Source: Luteitalea sp046593715
GTDB taxonomy: Bacteria; Acidobacteriota; Vicinamibacteria; Vicinamibacterales; Vicinamibacteraceae
Assembly (NCBI GenBank): GCA_046593715.1
Contig: JBKJQW010000115.1
Coordinates: 1-64,000, forward strand
Reading direction: 5' to 3'
Length of the DNA stretch: 64,000 nucleotides
The notes below the pieces were generated by a model. It was given only the letters and a program-made list of their open reading frames with translations, had not been told where the DNA came from and searched no databases. Of this stretch, positions 32,928-40,657 are shown one piece after another (position 1 is the stretch's first letter; each line of letters begins with the position of its first letter). A program made the position numbers and the translations under genes.

Positions 32928-34583
32928 ATGCCCTTCCGCGGTCGTCGATGTGCGCCGGTGCTGTTGGCGCTCGCAGCGTCCGTCGTTGCGCTGGTGGCCG
33001 CCGGCTCTGAGCCCATCGGCCACGCGGTCAACGCCCGCATCCGCGCGGAAGCCCGTGACCGGTCGCGCATCATGCAGACCCTCCACATGCTCACCGACGT
33101 GTACGGACCGCGCCTGACCGGCTCGCCCAACCACCGGGCGGCCGCGGAGTGGGCCGTCGCCGAGATGAAGACGTGGGGCTTTGACCAGGGCCGGCTCGAG
33201 GAGTGGGATTTCGGGCACCCGGGCTGGCTCAACGAGCGACTGGCCGTCCATGTGATCGCCCCGGTCAAGGACGCGCTGGTCGGTGAAGCGCTGGCCTGGA
33301 CCAACGGCACCGACGGGCCGGTACGCGCCTCGGCAACCCGGCTGATCCTGCCAGACCGGCCGAGCGCTGATGAATTGAAGAGCTATCTCGACGGCAGGGC
33401 CGGCAGCGTGGCTGGACGCATCGTGCTGGTTGGCGCCGGGACAGCGGTCCCGGTCTCGTTCTCCAAAGCGCCGCTCCGGCGCGACACCGACGAACTCGCC
33501 GCGATGTTCGATCCGGTCAACCCGCGGGCTCCGCAGTTCGGCCCCCCGGCCACCGCCGCCCGGACTGCCGTGCCAGCCTCGGCCCCTGGCCGGCTTACGG
33601 CCCGAGAGATTGCCGCACAGGTCGACGCGTTCCTGGTCGCCAACAAGGCGCTGGTCCGCATCAACGACGCCGGCCGTGATCACGGTCAGATTCGCGCCTT
33701 CCACAACCCGACCTTCGATGGCGCCATGGCGCCTCCGACGCTGATCCTGCGCAATGAGGATTTCGGCCGTCTCGCCCGGCTTCTGGCCGACGACCGTGTC
33801 GTGGAGCTCGAGGTGGACATCGCCAACCGCTGGTATCCCGAAGGGCGGGCGTCGGTCAATGCGATCGGCGAGATCGCCGGGTCGGACAAGGCGGAAGAAG
33901 TGATCATGCTCGGCGGTCATCTCGACTCGTGGCATGCCGCCACGGGAGCCACAGACAACGCCATCGGGGTCGCGGTGATGATGGAGGCCGCGCGCATCAT
34001 CAAGGCCCTCGGCCTGAAGCCGCGGCGGACGATCCGCGTTGCCCTGTGGGGTGGGGAGGAGCAGGGGTTGCTCGGGTCGAAGGCGTACGTGGCGAGGCAC
34101 TTCGGCACGGCGGAAGCGCCGTTGCCGGCGTTCGGGACGCTTGGCGGCTACCTCAACGTCGACTCGGGGACCGGGCGCATCCGAGGTGCCACGGTGTTCG
34201 GTCCGGCCGAGGCGGGCCGCATCCTGCGCGAGATCCTCACGCCCTTCGAGGACCTCGGCGCCGTCGGCGCCACCGCGACCCGGAGCCGCCGCTCGGGCGG
34301 CACCGACAGCACGTCGTTTAATGCGGCGGGTCTGCCGGGGATCGGGCTGCTGCAGGACCCCATCGAGTACCAGTCGCACACGTGGCACACCAACCTCGAC
34401 ACTTACGAGCGGGTGGTCGAAGGCGATGTCAAGAAGAGCGCGGCGACGATCGCTTCGGTCGTCTACCACCTCGCGATGCGCGACCAGCTGTTGCCGCGGT
34501 TCGCGAAGGCGGAGATGCCGCCGGTGACGCCCGGGCCGTCGGCAGCCCCGGCGCCACCGTCGCCGCTGCCGTCGCGGCGCTGA
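32928..34583 (+). CDS. M28-family metallopeptidase, exported
   Basis: The protein has 551 residues with a signal peptide (APVLLALAASVVALVAAG). The catalytic domain holds GGHLDSWHAATGATDNAIG, WGGEEQGLLGS, YLNVDSGTG and HTWHTNLDTYERV, which give the two-zinc ligand set (H, D, E, D, H) and the general base E of GEE. An insert of about 130 residues before the catalytic part could be a protease-associated domain. The C-terminus is a proline/alanine-rich tail. It probably trims amino acids or dipeptides from peptides in the periplasm. A hexamer TAGCGT stands five bases before the ATG and no ribosome site is visible, so a leaderless start is possible. Confidence 0.9.
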   Translation: MPFRGRRCAPVLLALAASVVALVAAGSEPIGHAVNARIRAEARDRSRIMQTLHMLTDVYGPRLTGSPNHRAAAEWAVAEMKTWGFDQGRLEEWDFGHPGWLNERLAVHVIAPVKDALVGEALAWTNGTDGPVRASATRLILPDRPSADELKSYLDGRAGSVAGRIVLVGAGTAVPVSFSKAPLRRDTDELAAMFDPVNPRAPQFGPPATAARTAVPASAPGRLTAREIAAQVDAFLVANKALVRINDAGRDHGQIRAFHNPTFDGAMAPPTLILRNEDFGRLARLLADDRVVELEVDIANRWYPEGRASVNAIGEIAGSDKAEEVIMLGGHLDSWHAATGATDNAIGVAVMMEAARIIKALGLKPRRTIRVALWGGEEQGLLGSKAYVARHFGTAEAPLPAFGTLGGYLNVDSGTGRIRGATVFGPAEAGRILREILTPFEDLGAVGATATRSRRSGGTDSTSFNAAGLPGIGLLQDPIEYQSHTWHTNLDTYERVVEGDVKKSAATIASVVYHLAMRDQLLPRFAKAEMPPVTPGPSAAPAPPSPLPSRR

Positions 34584-34613
34584 CGGAACGTCTGGCGATC
34601 GGCGGCGCAGCGC

Positions 34614-34619
34614 TATCCT
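34614..34619 (+). promoter_or_regulatory. -10 element of mutM
   Basis: TATCCT ends six bases before the GTG start of mutM. No convincing -35 box is seen at 16-18 bases' spacing and no ribosome site is present. It fits the leaderless pattern seen at other genes in the window. Confidence 0.4.
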
Positions 34620-34625
34620 GATCGG

Positions 34626-35450
34626 GTGCCAGAGCTGCCGGAAGTGGATGCCGCCAGGCGCTTGCTCGAGCCGGTGATGCGCGGTGCACGCTTCAACCGT
34701 GTGGTGCTGCGGCGCGCCGACCTTCGTCGCCCGTTCCCGCCGGAGTTCGCGGCCCGGCTGACGGGCACGACCGTCCAAGCCGTGCTACGGCGGGCCAAGT
34801 ACCTGGTCCTCCCGCTGTCGTCGGCTGACACGCTGGTCATGCACCTCGGCATGTCGGGGCACTTCCGCGTCGACTCGCTCGGAAGTGGCAACGGCCAGGC
34901 AGCTGGCGCGCACGACCACGTGGTCTTCGAGATGTCGTCGGGCCAGGTGGTGACCTTCACCGATCCTCGTCGATTCGGCGCGATGGACCTGCTGACACCC
35001 GACGAGCGCCTGACGCACCCCACCGCCAGTGCTCTGGGCCCCGAACCGCTGTCGAAGGGATTCAACGCCGCTGCCCTGGCTCGCGCGTGTGCAGGCCGGA
35101 AGGCGCCGCTGAAGGTGGTGCTGCTGGATCAGCGGGCAGTGGCTGGCCTGGGCAACATCTACGTCGTGGAGGCGCTGCACCGAGCCGGTTTGTCGCCGTC
35201 GCGCCGCGCGTCGACGATCGCGACGTCTACCGGCAAGCCGCGGCCGAGCGCCGAACGCCTCGCGGCCGCGATCAAGAAAGTGCTGAAGGATGCGCTCGCG
35301 AGCCAGACCCGCGCCGCTGATGGCGAGACGCATTTCCGCGTATACGACCGGGCAGGGCACCCATGCCCCACGCCGGGATGCGCGGGCCTCATCAGGCGAT
35401 CGGTGCAGGCCGGACGCGCCACCTTCTCCTGCCCGAGCTGTCAGCGCTAG
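34626..35450 (+). CDS. mutM: Formamidopyrimidine-DNA glycosylase
   Basis: The protein has 274 residues and a GTG start, giving PELPEVDAARRLLEP after initiator removal, with the catalytic Pro at the N-terminus. Other marks are LVMHLGMSGHF, FTDPRRFGAM and the helix-two-turn-helix part LLDQRAVAGLGNIYVVEALHRAGLSP. The C-terminal zinc finger CPTPGC with CPSC is complete. The enzyme removes oxidised purines such as 8-oxoguanine and cuts the abasic site. Residue DQ at LLDQRAVAGLGN is the normal Fpg form, not the plant-type variant. It lies 42 bases after the M28 gene. Confidence 0.95.
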   Translation: MPELPEVDAARRLLEPVMRGARFNRVVLRRADLRRPFPPEFAARLTGTTVQAVLRRAKYLVLPLSSADTLVMHLGMSGHFRVDSLGSGNGQAAGAHDHVVFEMSSGQVVTFTDPRRFGAMDLLTPDERLTHPTASALGPEPLSKGFNAAALARACAGRKAPLKVVLLDQRAVAGLGNIYVVEALHRAGLSPSRRASTIATSTGKPRPSAERLAAAIKKVLKDALASQTRAADGETHFRVYDRAGHPCPTPGCAGLIRRSVQAGRATFSCPSCQR

Positions 35451-35481
35451 TCAAGGGCAGTGGTCGGCTCGCACCGGGGCC

Positions 35482-35511
35482 CGCCCTCCGCCCGTCACGC
35501 GGCGGGGGGCG
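35482..35511. terminator. Hairpin between convergent mutM and fasciclin genes
   Basis: GCCCTCCGCC (35483-35492) pairs with GGCGGGGGGC (35501-35510) with one G-T pair around an eight-base loop, and the outer C-G pair extends it to 35482-35511. It lies in the 79-base gap between two converging genes, where a bidirectional terminator is expected. No T-run follows. Confidence 0.45.
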
Positions 35512-35529
35512 TGCCACTCGGTAGCCGTC

Positions 35530-36081
35530 CTACTTGGGCATCGCCACCGCGGAGATGACGTGAATCACTCCGTTTGACTGGTAGACGTCGGCAATGGTGA
35601 TCGGCGCCATGCCACCTTTCTCATCCTTCACCGACAGCTGACCGTCCTTCAGCACCACGGTCAGTGTGCCGCCGCTGACGGTCTTCAGCGTGTGCATCCC
35701 GCCGTGCATCTTCGCGTGCTCCATCAACGACTTCGCATCATGGCGGCCCGCCACCACGTGGTAGGTCAGCACCTTGGTCAGCGTAGCCTTGTTCTCCGGC
35801 TTGAGCAGGGTGTCAACGGTGCCGGCCGGCAGTGCCGCGAATGCCGCGTTGGTCGGCGCGAACACGGTGAACGGGCCGGGTCCCTTGAGGGTCTCCACCA
35901 ATCCAGCGGCCTTCACGGCAGCCACCAGGGTCGTGTGATCCTTCGAGTTCACGGCGTTGTCGACGATGTCTTTCGAGGGATACATGGCGGCGCCGCCGAC
36001 CATGACCGTCTTGTCCTGAGCGTGAAGAGGAAGCGCGGTGACCAGGGTGCAGGCCACGAGGGCGTAGATGAGTGATCGCAT
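35530..36081 (-). CDS. Exported fasciclin-domain protein
   Basis: The protein has 183 residues from ATG 36081, eight bases after GGAGA. The signal peptide (MRSLIYALVACTLVTALPLHA) is followed by one FAS1 domain: DIVDNAVNSKDHTTLVAAVKAAGLVETLKGPGPFTVFAP begins it, then NAAFAALPAGTVDTLL, LTYHVVAG and SNGVIHVISAVAMP. FAS1 domains mediate adhesion and cell-surface binding. A Met/His-rich segment (LMEHAKMHGGMH) in the middle is unusual and could bind copper or another metal. The protein stands alone. Confidence 0.93.
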   Translation of the reverse strand: MRSLIYALVACTLVTALPLHAQDKTVMVGGAAMYPSKDIVDNAVNSKDHTTLVAAVKAAGLVETLKGPGPFTVFAPTNAAFAALPAGTVDTLLKPENKATLTKVLTYHVVAGRHDAKSLMEHAKMHGGMHTLKTVSGGTLTVVLKDGQLSVKDEKGGMAPITIADVYQSNGVIHVISAVAMPK

Positions 36082-36215
36082 GATGTATGTCTCCTGGCGC
36101 CGGAAAGTCGTGGCGCTCAGGTTCATCTACGCGGCTGCGCCTGGAACGGATGTGAGGGCAGCGGCGGTGGCATAATCGGCCCACTCACAGCATCGCCTTC
36201 CCGGAGAGATCCCGA

Positions 36216-37055
36216 ATGCCACACCCCCGTCCCGTCGCGGCTACCCCGCCGGCGGCAATCGCCCGCCTCATGGCCGTGCCGACGCTGCTGGTCGGCATGG
36301 TCGGCGCACTCCTGATCTTCCCGCTGTCGGCATCGCAGGCGCCGCGACCGATCCGGGCGCTCTATGTGACCGGCGGCGGTTTCCACGAGTTCGTCAAGCA
36401 GGAGGCCATCGTGCCGCCGGCTGTAGCCAGGCAGGTCAACATCGCCTGGACAGTCGACCACACAGCCGGCACCTCCACCGAGGTCCTGATCGACCGTCAC
36501 AAGGACACCGCCTGGACCAGGGAGTTCGATGTCGTCCTCTACAACATGTCGTTCTCGCACGTCGTCGACGTCGCGTGGATCGAGCGGCTGGCGCATGCGC
36601 ACCGCGACAGCGGTGTCGGCGCGGTCATCCTGCACGGCGCGGTGCACAGCTTCCGGCGGTCCACGTCGCGGGCCTGGGGGGAACTGATGGGCGCCTTCAG
36701 CCTGCGGCACGACAGTCAGCGTCCGCTCACGGTGCAGACAGTAGCGTCGGCACATCCGATCATGCGCGGCGTCCCCGCGACCTGGGTGACGACGCGCGAA
36801 GAACTGTACGAACTCGAACGCGTGTGGCCGACGATGACGCCACTCGCGCAGGCGTACAGCGAGGAGTCCAAGACGACCTCGCCGCTAATCTGGACGAACA
36901 CGCACGGCAAGGCCCGCGTCTTTGTCACCTCGCTGGGGCACAACACCGCGATGATGGAAGACCCCGTCTACCTTGGCCTGGTCACTCGGGGGCTGCTGTG
37001 GACGGTCGGGCACCTGAACGACGACGGCACGCCAGCGCAGGGCTACGCGCGCTGA
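36216..37055 (+). CDS. ThuA-like domain protein, exported
   Basis: The protein has 279 residues. The start follows GGAGAG, and CATAAT at 36171-36176 is a possible -10 element about 40 bases upstream. A hydrophobic segment (VPTLLVGMVGALLIFPLSA) precedes a class-I glutamine amidotransferase-like fold: IRALYVTGGGFHEF, DVVLYNMSFSHVV, GAVILHGAVHSFR, ELMGAFSL and RVFVTSLGHN. ThuA proteins are linked to trehalose and other sugar use in rhizobia and are common beside DUF1080 proteins in soil bacteria; a DUF1080 gene lies 2.7 kb away. No active cysteine is seen. The enzymatic role is unknown. Confidence 0.88.
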   Translation: MPHPRPVAATPPAAIARLMAVPTLLVGMVGALLIFPLSASQAPRPIRALYVTGGGFHEFVKQEAIVPPAVARQVNIAWTVDHTAGTSTEVLIDRHKDTAWTREFDVVLYNMSFSHVVDVAWIERLAHAHRDSGVGAVILHGAVHSFRRSTSRAWGELMGAFSLRHDSQRPLTVQTVASAHPIMRGVPATWVTTREELYELERVWPTMTPLAQAYSEESKTTSPLIWTNTHGKARVFVTSLGHNTAMMEDPVYLGLVTRGLLWTVGHLNDDGTPAQGYAR

Positions 37056-37110
37056 CGATGGCGGCCGGCCAGCACGGTCTCGTGCGACCAGGCGCGGCGC
37101 GGAGCGACGC

Positions 37111-38187
37111 ATGAAGATCATCGACAAGCCAGGACTCGGGCCGATTCGGCACCTGCTGGAGGACCCGACGGTCACCGAGATCATGATCAACGGACCGCAG
37201 CAGGTCTTTGTCGAGCGGGCCGGTCAGATGGTCGAGGTGCCAACGATGTTCGCGACGTCGTCGGAACTGGACCTGCTGGTCGACAACCTGGTGGTATCGG
37301 CGGGGCGGGGCGTCAACGTGCGCGCGCCGATGGTTGACTTCCGCATGGAGGACGGGTCGCGCGTCAACATCTGCATCGCCCCGGTGTCGCTGCAGGGCCC
37401 GGCGGTGACCATCCGCAAGTTCACCGGCGCGGTGCGATCACTCAATGACCTGATCCGCCACGGGACGCTGACCTCGCAGATGGCCGAGTTCCTGGCGTAC
37501 GCGGTCCGTGCTCGGCTGAACATCGTGTTCTCGGGGGGTACCGGCAGCGGCAAGACCACCACACTGGGCATCCTGGCCAACCAGATCGCCCATGGCGAGC
37601 GCATCGTGGTGATCGAGGACACCGCCGAACTCGATATCGCCGTGCGGCACTGTGTCCGTCTCGAGGCGCGGCGCCCCAACAACGAAGGTTCGGGCGCGAT
37701 CACCATGGCCGATCTGCTGCGCAACAGCCTGCGGATGCGTCCGAGCCGCATCCTGGTCGGCGAGATCCGCGGCGACGAGGCGTTCGAGATGGTGCATGCG
37801 ATGACCAGCGGCCACGACGGGTCGATGGCGGTACTGCATGCGAGTTCGCCGAGCCACGCCGTCGCGCGTCTCGAGCTGATGTTGCTGTCCAAGGGCCTGG
37901 CGCTGCCGTTGTGGGCCATCCAGCGCCAGATCAGCACCAGCGTTGACCTGGTGATCCAGCATCAGATCCTGCAGGACGGTGTGCGGCGGATCACCCACGT
38001 CAGCGAGGTGGGAGCCGTTGTCGATGGGCAGGTGCACATCCAGCACCTGTTCGAGTACCAGTTGGCCGGCTACGCCTCCGACGGGCACGCCGTCGGCGAG
38101 TTCGTCGCCAGCGGCGCGACGCCGAAGTTCCTCAAGAAGCTGCAACTCGTGGCGGGTGACGCCGCCGCGCGTCTGCTGTCGCCCTGA
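37111..38187 (+). CDS. CpaF-type secretion ATPase, orphan
   Basis: The protein has 358 residues. It starts right after GGAG with MKIIDKPGLGPIRHLLEDPTVTEIMINGP, the usual N-domain of CpaF/TadA ATPases. The ATPase core has Walker A SGGTGSGKTTT, the Asp box VVIEDTAELD, Walker B RILVGEIRGDEAFEM and the His box SGHDGSMAVLHASSP. CpaF drives assembly of Flp or Tad pili, but none of the other tad genes (pilin, prepilin peptidase, TadB, TadC, secretin) lies in this window. It may serve a pilus encoded elsewhere. The C-terminus is complete and the length is normal for a CpaF without the long N-terminal extension. Confidence 0.9.
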   Translation: MKIIDKPGLGPIRHLLEDPTVTEIMINGPQQVFVERAGQMVEVPTMFATSSELDLLVDNLVVSAGRGVNVRAPMVDFRMEDGSRVNICIAPVSLQGPAVTIRKFTGAVRSLNDLIRHGTLTSQMAEFLAYAVRARLNIVFSGGTGSGKTTTLGILANQIAHGERIVVIEDTAELDIAVRHCVRLEARRPNNEGSGAITMADLLRNSLRMRPSRILVGEIRGDEAFEMVHAMTSGHDGSMAVLHASSPSHAVARLELMLLSKGLALPLWAIQRQISTSVDLVIQHQILQDGVRRITHVSEVGAVVDGQVHIQHLFEYQLAGYASDGHAVGEFVASGATPKFLKKLQLVAGDAAARLLSP

Positions 38188-38238
38188 CGCACGCGTCACC
38201 CGCGAGAGGGCGAAGGCGGCGCCAGCGGAGCGCTGCGC

Positions 38239-39168
38239 TCAGCGGGGTCGTACACGGACCGCGGTGCCCCACGGGTCGTGCGTGACGATGGCGTCGTCCT
38301 CGCGCGCGGTGTGATGGCCGGCCGCCACGAGGCTGGCCTGCAGCGCCTGCACGCTGGCCGCGTCTGGCAGCGTCATCGTCCATTCCAGCAGCCGCGCCTC
38401 GTCGGGTCCGGCCGGCCTGGCGCCGGGGCCGGCCCAGGTGTTCACGCCCACGTGGTGGTGGTATCCACCGGCGCCGAGAAACAGCGCGCCTGGATAGCTC
38501 CACGTGGTCTTGTCCAACCCCATGGCGTCGGCATAGAACTCCGCGGCCCTGGCAATGTCGCCCACGTGCAGGTGCACGTGACCCATCACGGTCCCTGGCG
38601 GCATCCCCGCCCACGCGGTCTCGCCAGCCGCTGCGAGCAGGCCCGGGACGTCCACCGGGAGAGTGGCCATCTGCAACTCGCGGCCGACGCGGCGCCACGA
38701 CTCGCGCGGGCGGTCCGCGTAGACCTCGACTCCAAGGCCATCCGGGTCTGTCAGATAGAGCGCCTCGCTGACCAGATGGTCGCCGGTGCTGACGCGAATG
38801 CCTGTCGTCGAGAGGTGGCGATAGAGGCGACCCAGTGCGGCTCGGTCCGGCAGGAGGATGGCAAAGTGAAAGAGGCCGAGTCGGGCAGGCCTGCCGGCGG
38901 CCTGCGTCCCCGGCACCTCCATCAGGTCGAGCAGGACGCGGTCGTCGCCATATGCGGCGAGGGTGGCGCGCCCAGGCCCGTCGGCGACCACGCGCAAGCC
39001 CAGCACCTCGCGGTAGAAGACCAGTGAGCGCGCCAGATGGCCGATCTGCAGAGCCACTGCCCCGACGCCTGTGCCTGCGGGGAGCCGAAAGCCGCGTGGC
39101 CCCTGGCCATAGCTGCCAGGCGTCGCTGGTTCGGGGCCGGAAGGAGCGCCCCGGGTCGGGTCGGTCAT
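38239..39168 (-). CDS. Two-domain VOC dioxygenase-like protein (CatE type)
   Basis: The protein has 309 residues. Its ATG overlaps the marR stop as ATGA. Two VOC modules are visible: GAVALQIGHLARSLVFYREVLGL to FHFAILLPDR, and MGHVHLHVGDIARAAEFYADAMGLDK to WGTAVRVRPR. Metal ligands of the catechol 2,3-dioxygenase type are likely H in FHFAIL, E in GVEVYAD and H in GHVHLHV, with the second site also carrying GYHHHVGVNTW. The closest known group is CatE/YfiE of Bacillus, where a MarR repressor controls a catechol dioxygenase. The same pairing here suggests a phenol- or quinone-induced detoxification unit. Confidence 0.88.
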   Translation of the reverse strand: MTDPTRGAPSGPEPATPGSYGQGPRGFRLPAGTGVGAVALQIGHLARSLVFYREVLGLRVVADGPGRATLAAYGDDRVLLDLMEVPGTQAAGRPARLGLFHFAILLPDRAALGRLYRHLSTTGIRVSTGDHLVSEALYLTDPDGLGVEVYADRPRESWRRVGRELQMATLPVDVPGLLAAAGETAWAGMPPGTVMGHVHLHVGDIARAAEFYADAMGLDKTTWSYPGALFLGAGGYHHHVGVNTWAGPGARPAGPDEARLLEWTMTLPDAASVQALQASLVAAGHHTAREDDAIVTHDPWGTAVRVRPR

Positions 39169-39677
39169 TGGTCGTGCTGCTTGGAGTGTGCGGGCACCGC
39201 GGCACCCTCGCTGGCACCGCGCCGGACCTGCTCGAGCAAGGTGCTGAGCATGCGCAGATTGGCGCTCCCGACATGGGCCAGGCGGCGCCTGTGCTCCTCG
39301 AGGACGTTGTCATGCAGCCGGTCGAGCACGTCCAGACCGGCACTGGTGATGCGCGTGGTCACTACCCGGCGGTCGTCGGTGCCGCGGGTGCGTGCGACGA
39401 GTCCGGCGTGTTCCATGCGATCGAGCAGGCGGGTCATGTCGGGCATGCGGGTCAGCATGCGGTCCCGCACCTGATTCCGGCACAGTCCAGCAGGCTCTGA
39501 CCCGCGCAGGATGCGCAGCACGTTGTACTGAGCGGTGCCGATCCCTTCGGGGCGCAGCACCTGCTCCATCTGGTCTGTCAGCTGAGCGGCCGTCCGCACG
39601 ATGGCCAGGAAGGCCTCCTGCTCGGGACCGTGGGCGGGTGGGTCGCCTGCCTGCGCGCGGGTGGGACGGTCGGCCAT
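39165..39677 (-). CDS. MarR-family transcriptional regulator
   Basis: The protein has 170 residues. The winged helix is marked by TAQYNVLRILRG, CRNQVRDRMLTRMPDMTRLLDRMEHAGLV and the wing TRGTDDRRVVTTRITSAGLDVL. It is the first gene of a two-gene operon with a CatE-like dioxygenase. A perfect 8+8 palindrome (39693-39715) overlaps its promoter, so it most likely represses its own operon and is released by a phenolic or oxidising ligand. No Shine-Dalgarno sequence precedes the ATG; the -10 hexamer is six bases upstream, so the message is probably leaderless. Confidence 0.93.
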   Translation of the reverse strand: MADRPTRAQAGDPPAHGPEQEAFLAIVRTAAQLTDQMEQVLRPEGIGTAQYNVLRILRGSEPAGLCRNQVRDRMLTRMPDMTRLLDRMEHAGLVARTRGTDDRRVVTTRITSAGLDVLDRLHDNVLEEHRRRLAHVGSANLRMLSTLLEQVRRGASEGAAVPAHSKQHDQ

Positions 39678-39683
39678 TCACCG

Positions 39684-39712
39684 AGGGTAGGTGTGTTGAC
39701 ACCCAACGTCAA
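39684..39712 (-). promoter_or_regulatory. Promoter of the marR-dioxygenase operon
   Basis: TTGACG (39712-39707) and TACCCT (39689-39684) are 17 bases apart. The ATG follows the -10 hexamer after six bases, so transcription would begin at or near the start codon. The -35 box lies in one arm of the palindrome described separately. Confidence 0.65.
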
Positions 39713-39715
39713 CAC
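39693..39715. promoter_or_regulatory. MarR operator palindrome
   Basis: GTGTTGAC (39693-39700) and GTCAACAC (39708-39715) are perfect inverted arms around seven bases. The 23-base site covers the -35 box and spacer of the marR promoter, where a bound MarR dimer would block RNA polymerase. Confidence 0.75.
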
Positions 39716-39781
39716 GGGTGCAGGTGCGGCAGCCCAGCGTCACGCGCTGCCGCGCCCGCTGCCGCCGGGCTCGGGTGATGG

Positions 39782-40519
39782 TCAGGGCAGCTCGCGCACG
39801 CGGATGTTCCGGAACTCGACTGGCGAGCCTTCGGCTTCAAGGCAGAGGAACCCGGTGCGCGGGTCGGCGCCGCGGCCTCCCGACACTTCCTCGCCATTGA
39901 CCCACAGCCTGATCTCGCCGTTGATCCCACGCACGTAGTAATGGTTCCACTCGCCCACGCCCCGGCTGCGATCGGCTCTCGGGAAGCTGCGCGAGCCATC
40001 GGGTGAGCGCGGCTCGAAGTGCTCGAGCTTCGAGTTGCCGACGGCGAAGATGTCGCCGTGGGTCGTGAACCAGGTGTCGGGCTTGCCAGGGTTGCGCTCG
40101 CGAAACCACTCGCGGTAGCCGTGGTCCAGCATCTGGACCTCGATGCCCCACCGTGGCAGATTGTCGGGCTGAAGGCCGTCGAGGGCCTTCATCGGCACCC
40201 AGGCAAAGACCCCGGAGTTGCCTGCCGACTTCATGTGGCGCCACTCGATCACCAGCTCGAAGTTCAGGAACTGATCGCGCGTCCGCATCACCCCGATCGG
40301 CACTCCCGTGGACTTGAGGATCTCGCCGTCCCACTTCCAGGTGTCGGGGTAGCCGTTGACCGGCGCGAAGTCGGCCGCGCCGAGCGTGCGCCAGCCGGGC
40401 CCGCTACCGTCTATGTAGGCTCTGGGAGGTGTGGAAGGCGTTTGCCCGGCGACGTCGATGCCAAGGGCGCCGATGCCAGCGATCATGGCGACGGTGGACA
40501 GGAGGGTAGGGATGCGCAT
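39782..40519 (-). CDS. DUF1080 protein (3-keto-disaccharide hydrolase fold), exported
   Basis: The protein has 245 residues with a signal peptide (IPTLLSTVAMIAGIGALGIDVAG). The DUF1080 beta-sandwich shows WKWDGEILKSTG, FELVIEWRHMKSAGNSGVFAWVP, GIEVQMLDHGY, VGEWNHYYVRGINGEIRLWVNGEEVSGG and GFLCLEAEGSPVEFRNIRVREL. Related proteins cleave 3-keto-glycosides or bind glycans in the periplasm. It stands alone and is controlled by a promoter directly before the start codon. A ThuA-type gene, a frequent companion of DUF1080 genes, lies 2.7 kb away on the other strand. Confidence 0.93.
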   Translation of the reverse strand: MRIPTLLSTVAMIAGIGALGIDVAGQTPSTPPRAYIDGSGPGWRTLGAADFAPVNGYPDTWKWDGEILKSTGVPIGVMRTRDQFLNFELVIEWRHMKSAGNSGVFAWVPMKALDGLQPDNLPRWGIEVQMLDHGYREWFRERNPGKPDTWFTTHGDIFAVGNSKLEHFEPRSPDGSRSFPRADRSRGVGEWNHYYVRGINGEIRLWVNGEEVSGGRGADPRTGFLCLEAEGSPVEFRNIRVRELP

Positions 40520-40525
40520 GCGGCG

Positions 40526-40554
40526 ACGGTACGGCGTGCGCGTCAAGCCGTCAA
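40526..40554 (-). promoter_or_regulatory. Promoter of the DUF1080 gene, leaderless type
   Basis: TTGACG (40554-40549) and TACCGT (40531-40526) are 17 bases apart, and the ATG follows six bases later. Layout and hexamers are almost the same as at the marR promoter. A second TTGACG at 40546-40541 is too close to the -10 box to serve it. Confidence 0.6.
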
Positions 40555-40657
40555 TGGCTCGACCGCCCGCGCCCCGCCTTGACGTGGCCTGTGCCACGGC
40601 AGACCGCTGCCCTCGCACGACCTGCTAGAGTGCGCCACATCTGAAGTGGAGGCAGCG

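Noticed and set aside
32916..34778. Open frame of 620 codons on the minus strand
   Set aside because: It is antisense to the M28 peptidase, whose zinc ligands are all present on the plus strand.
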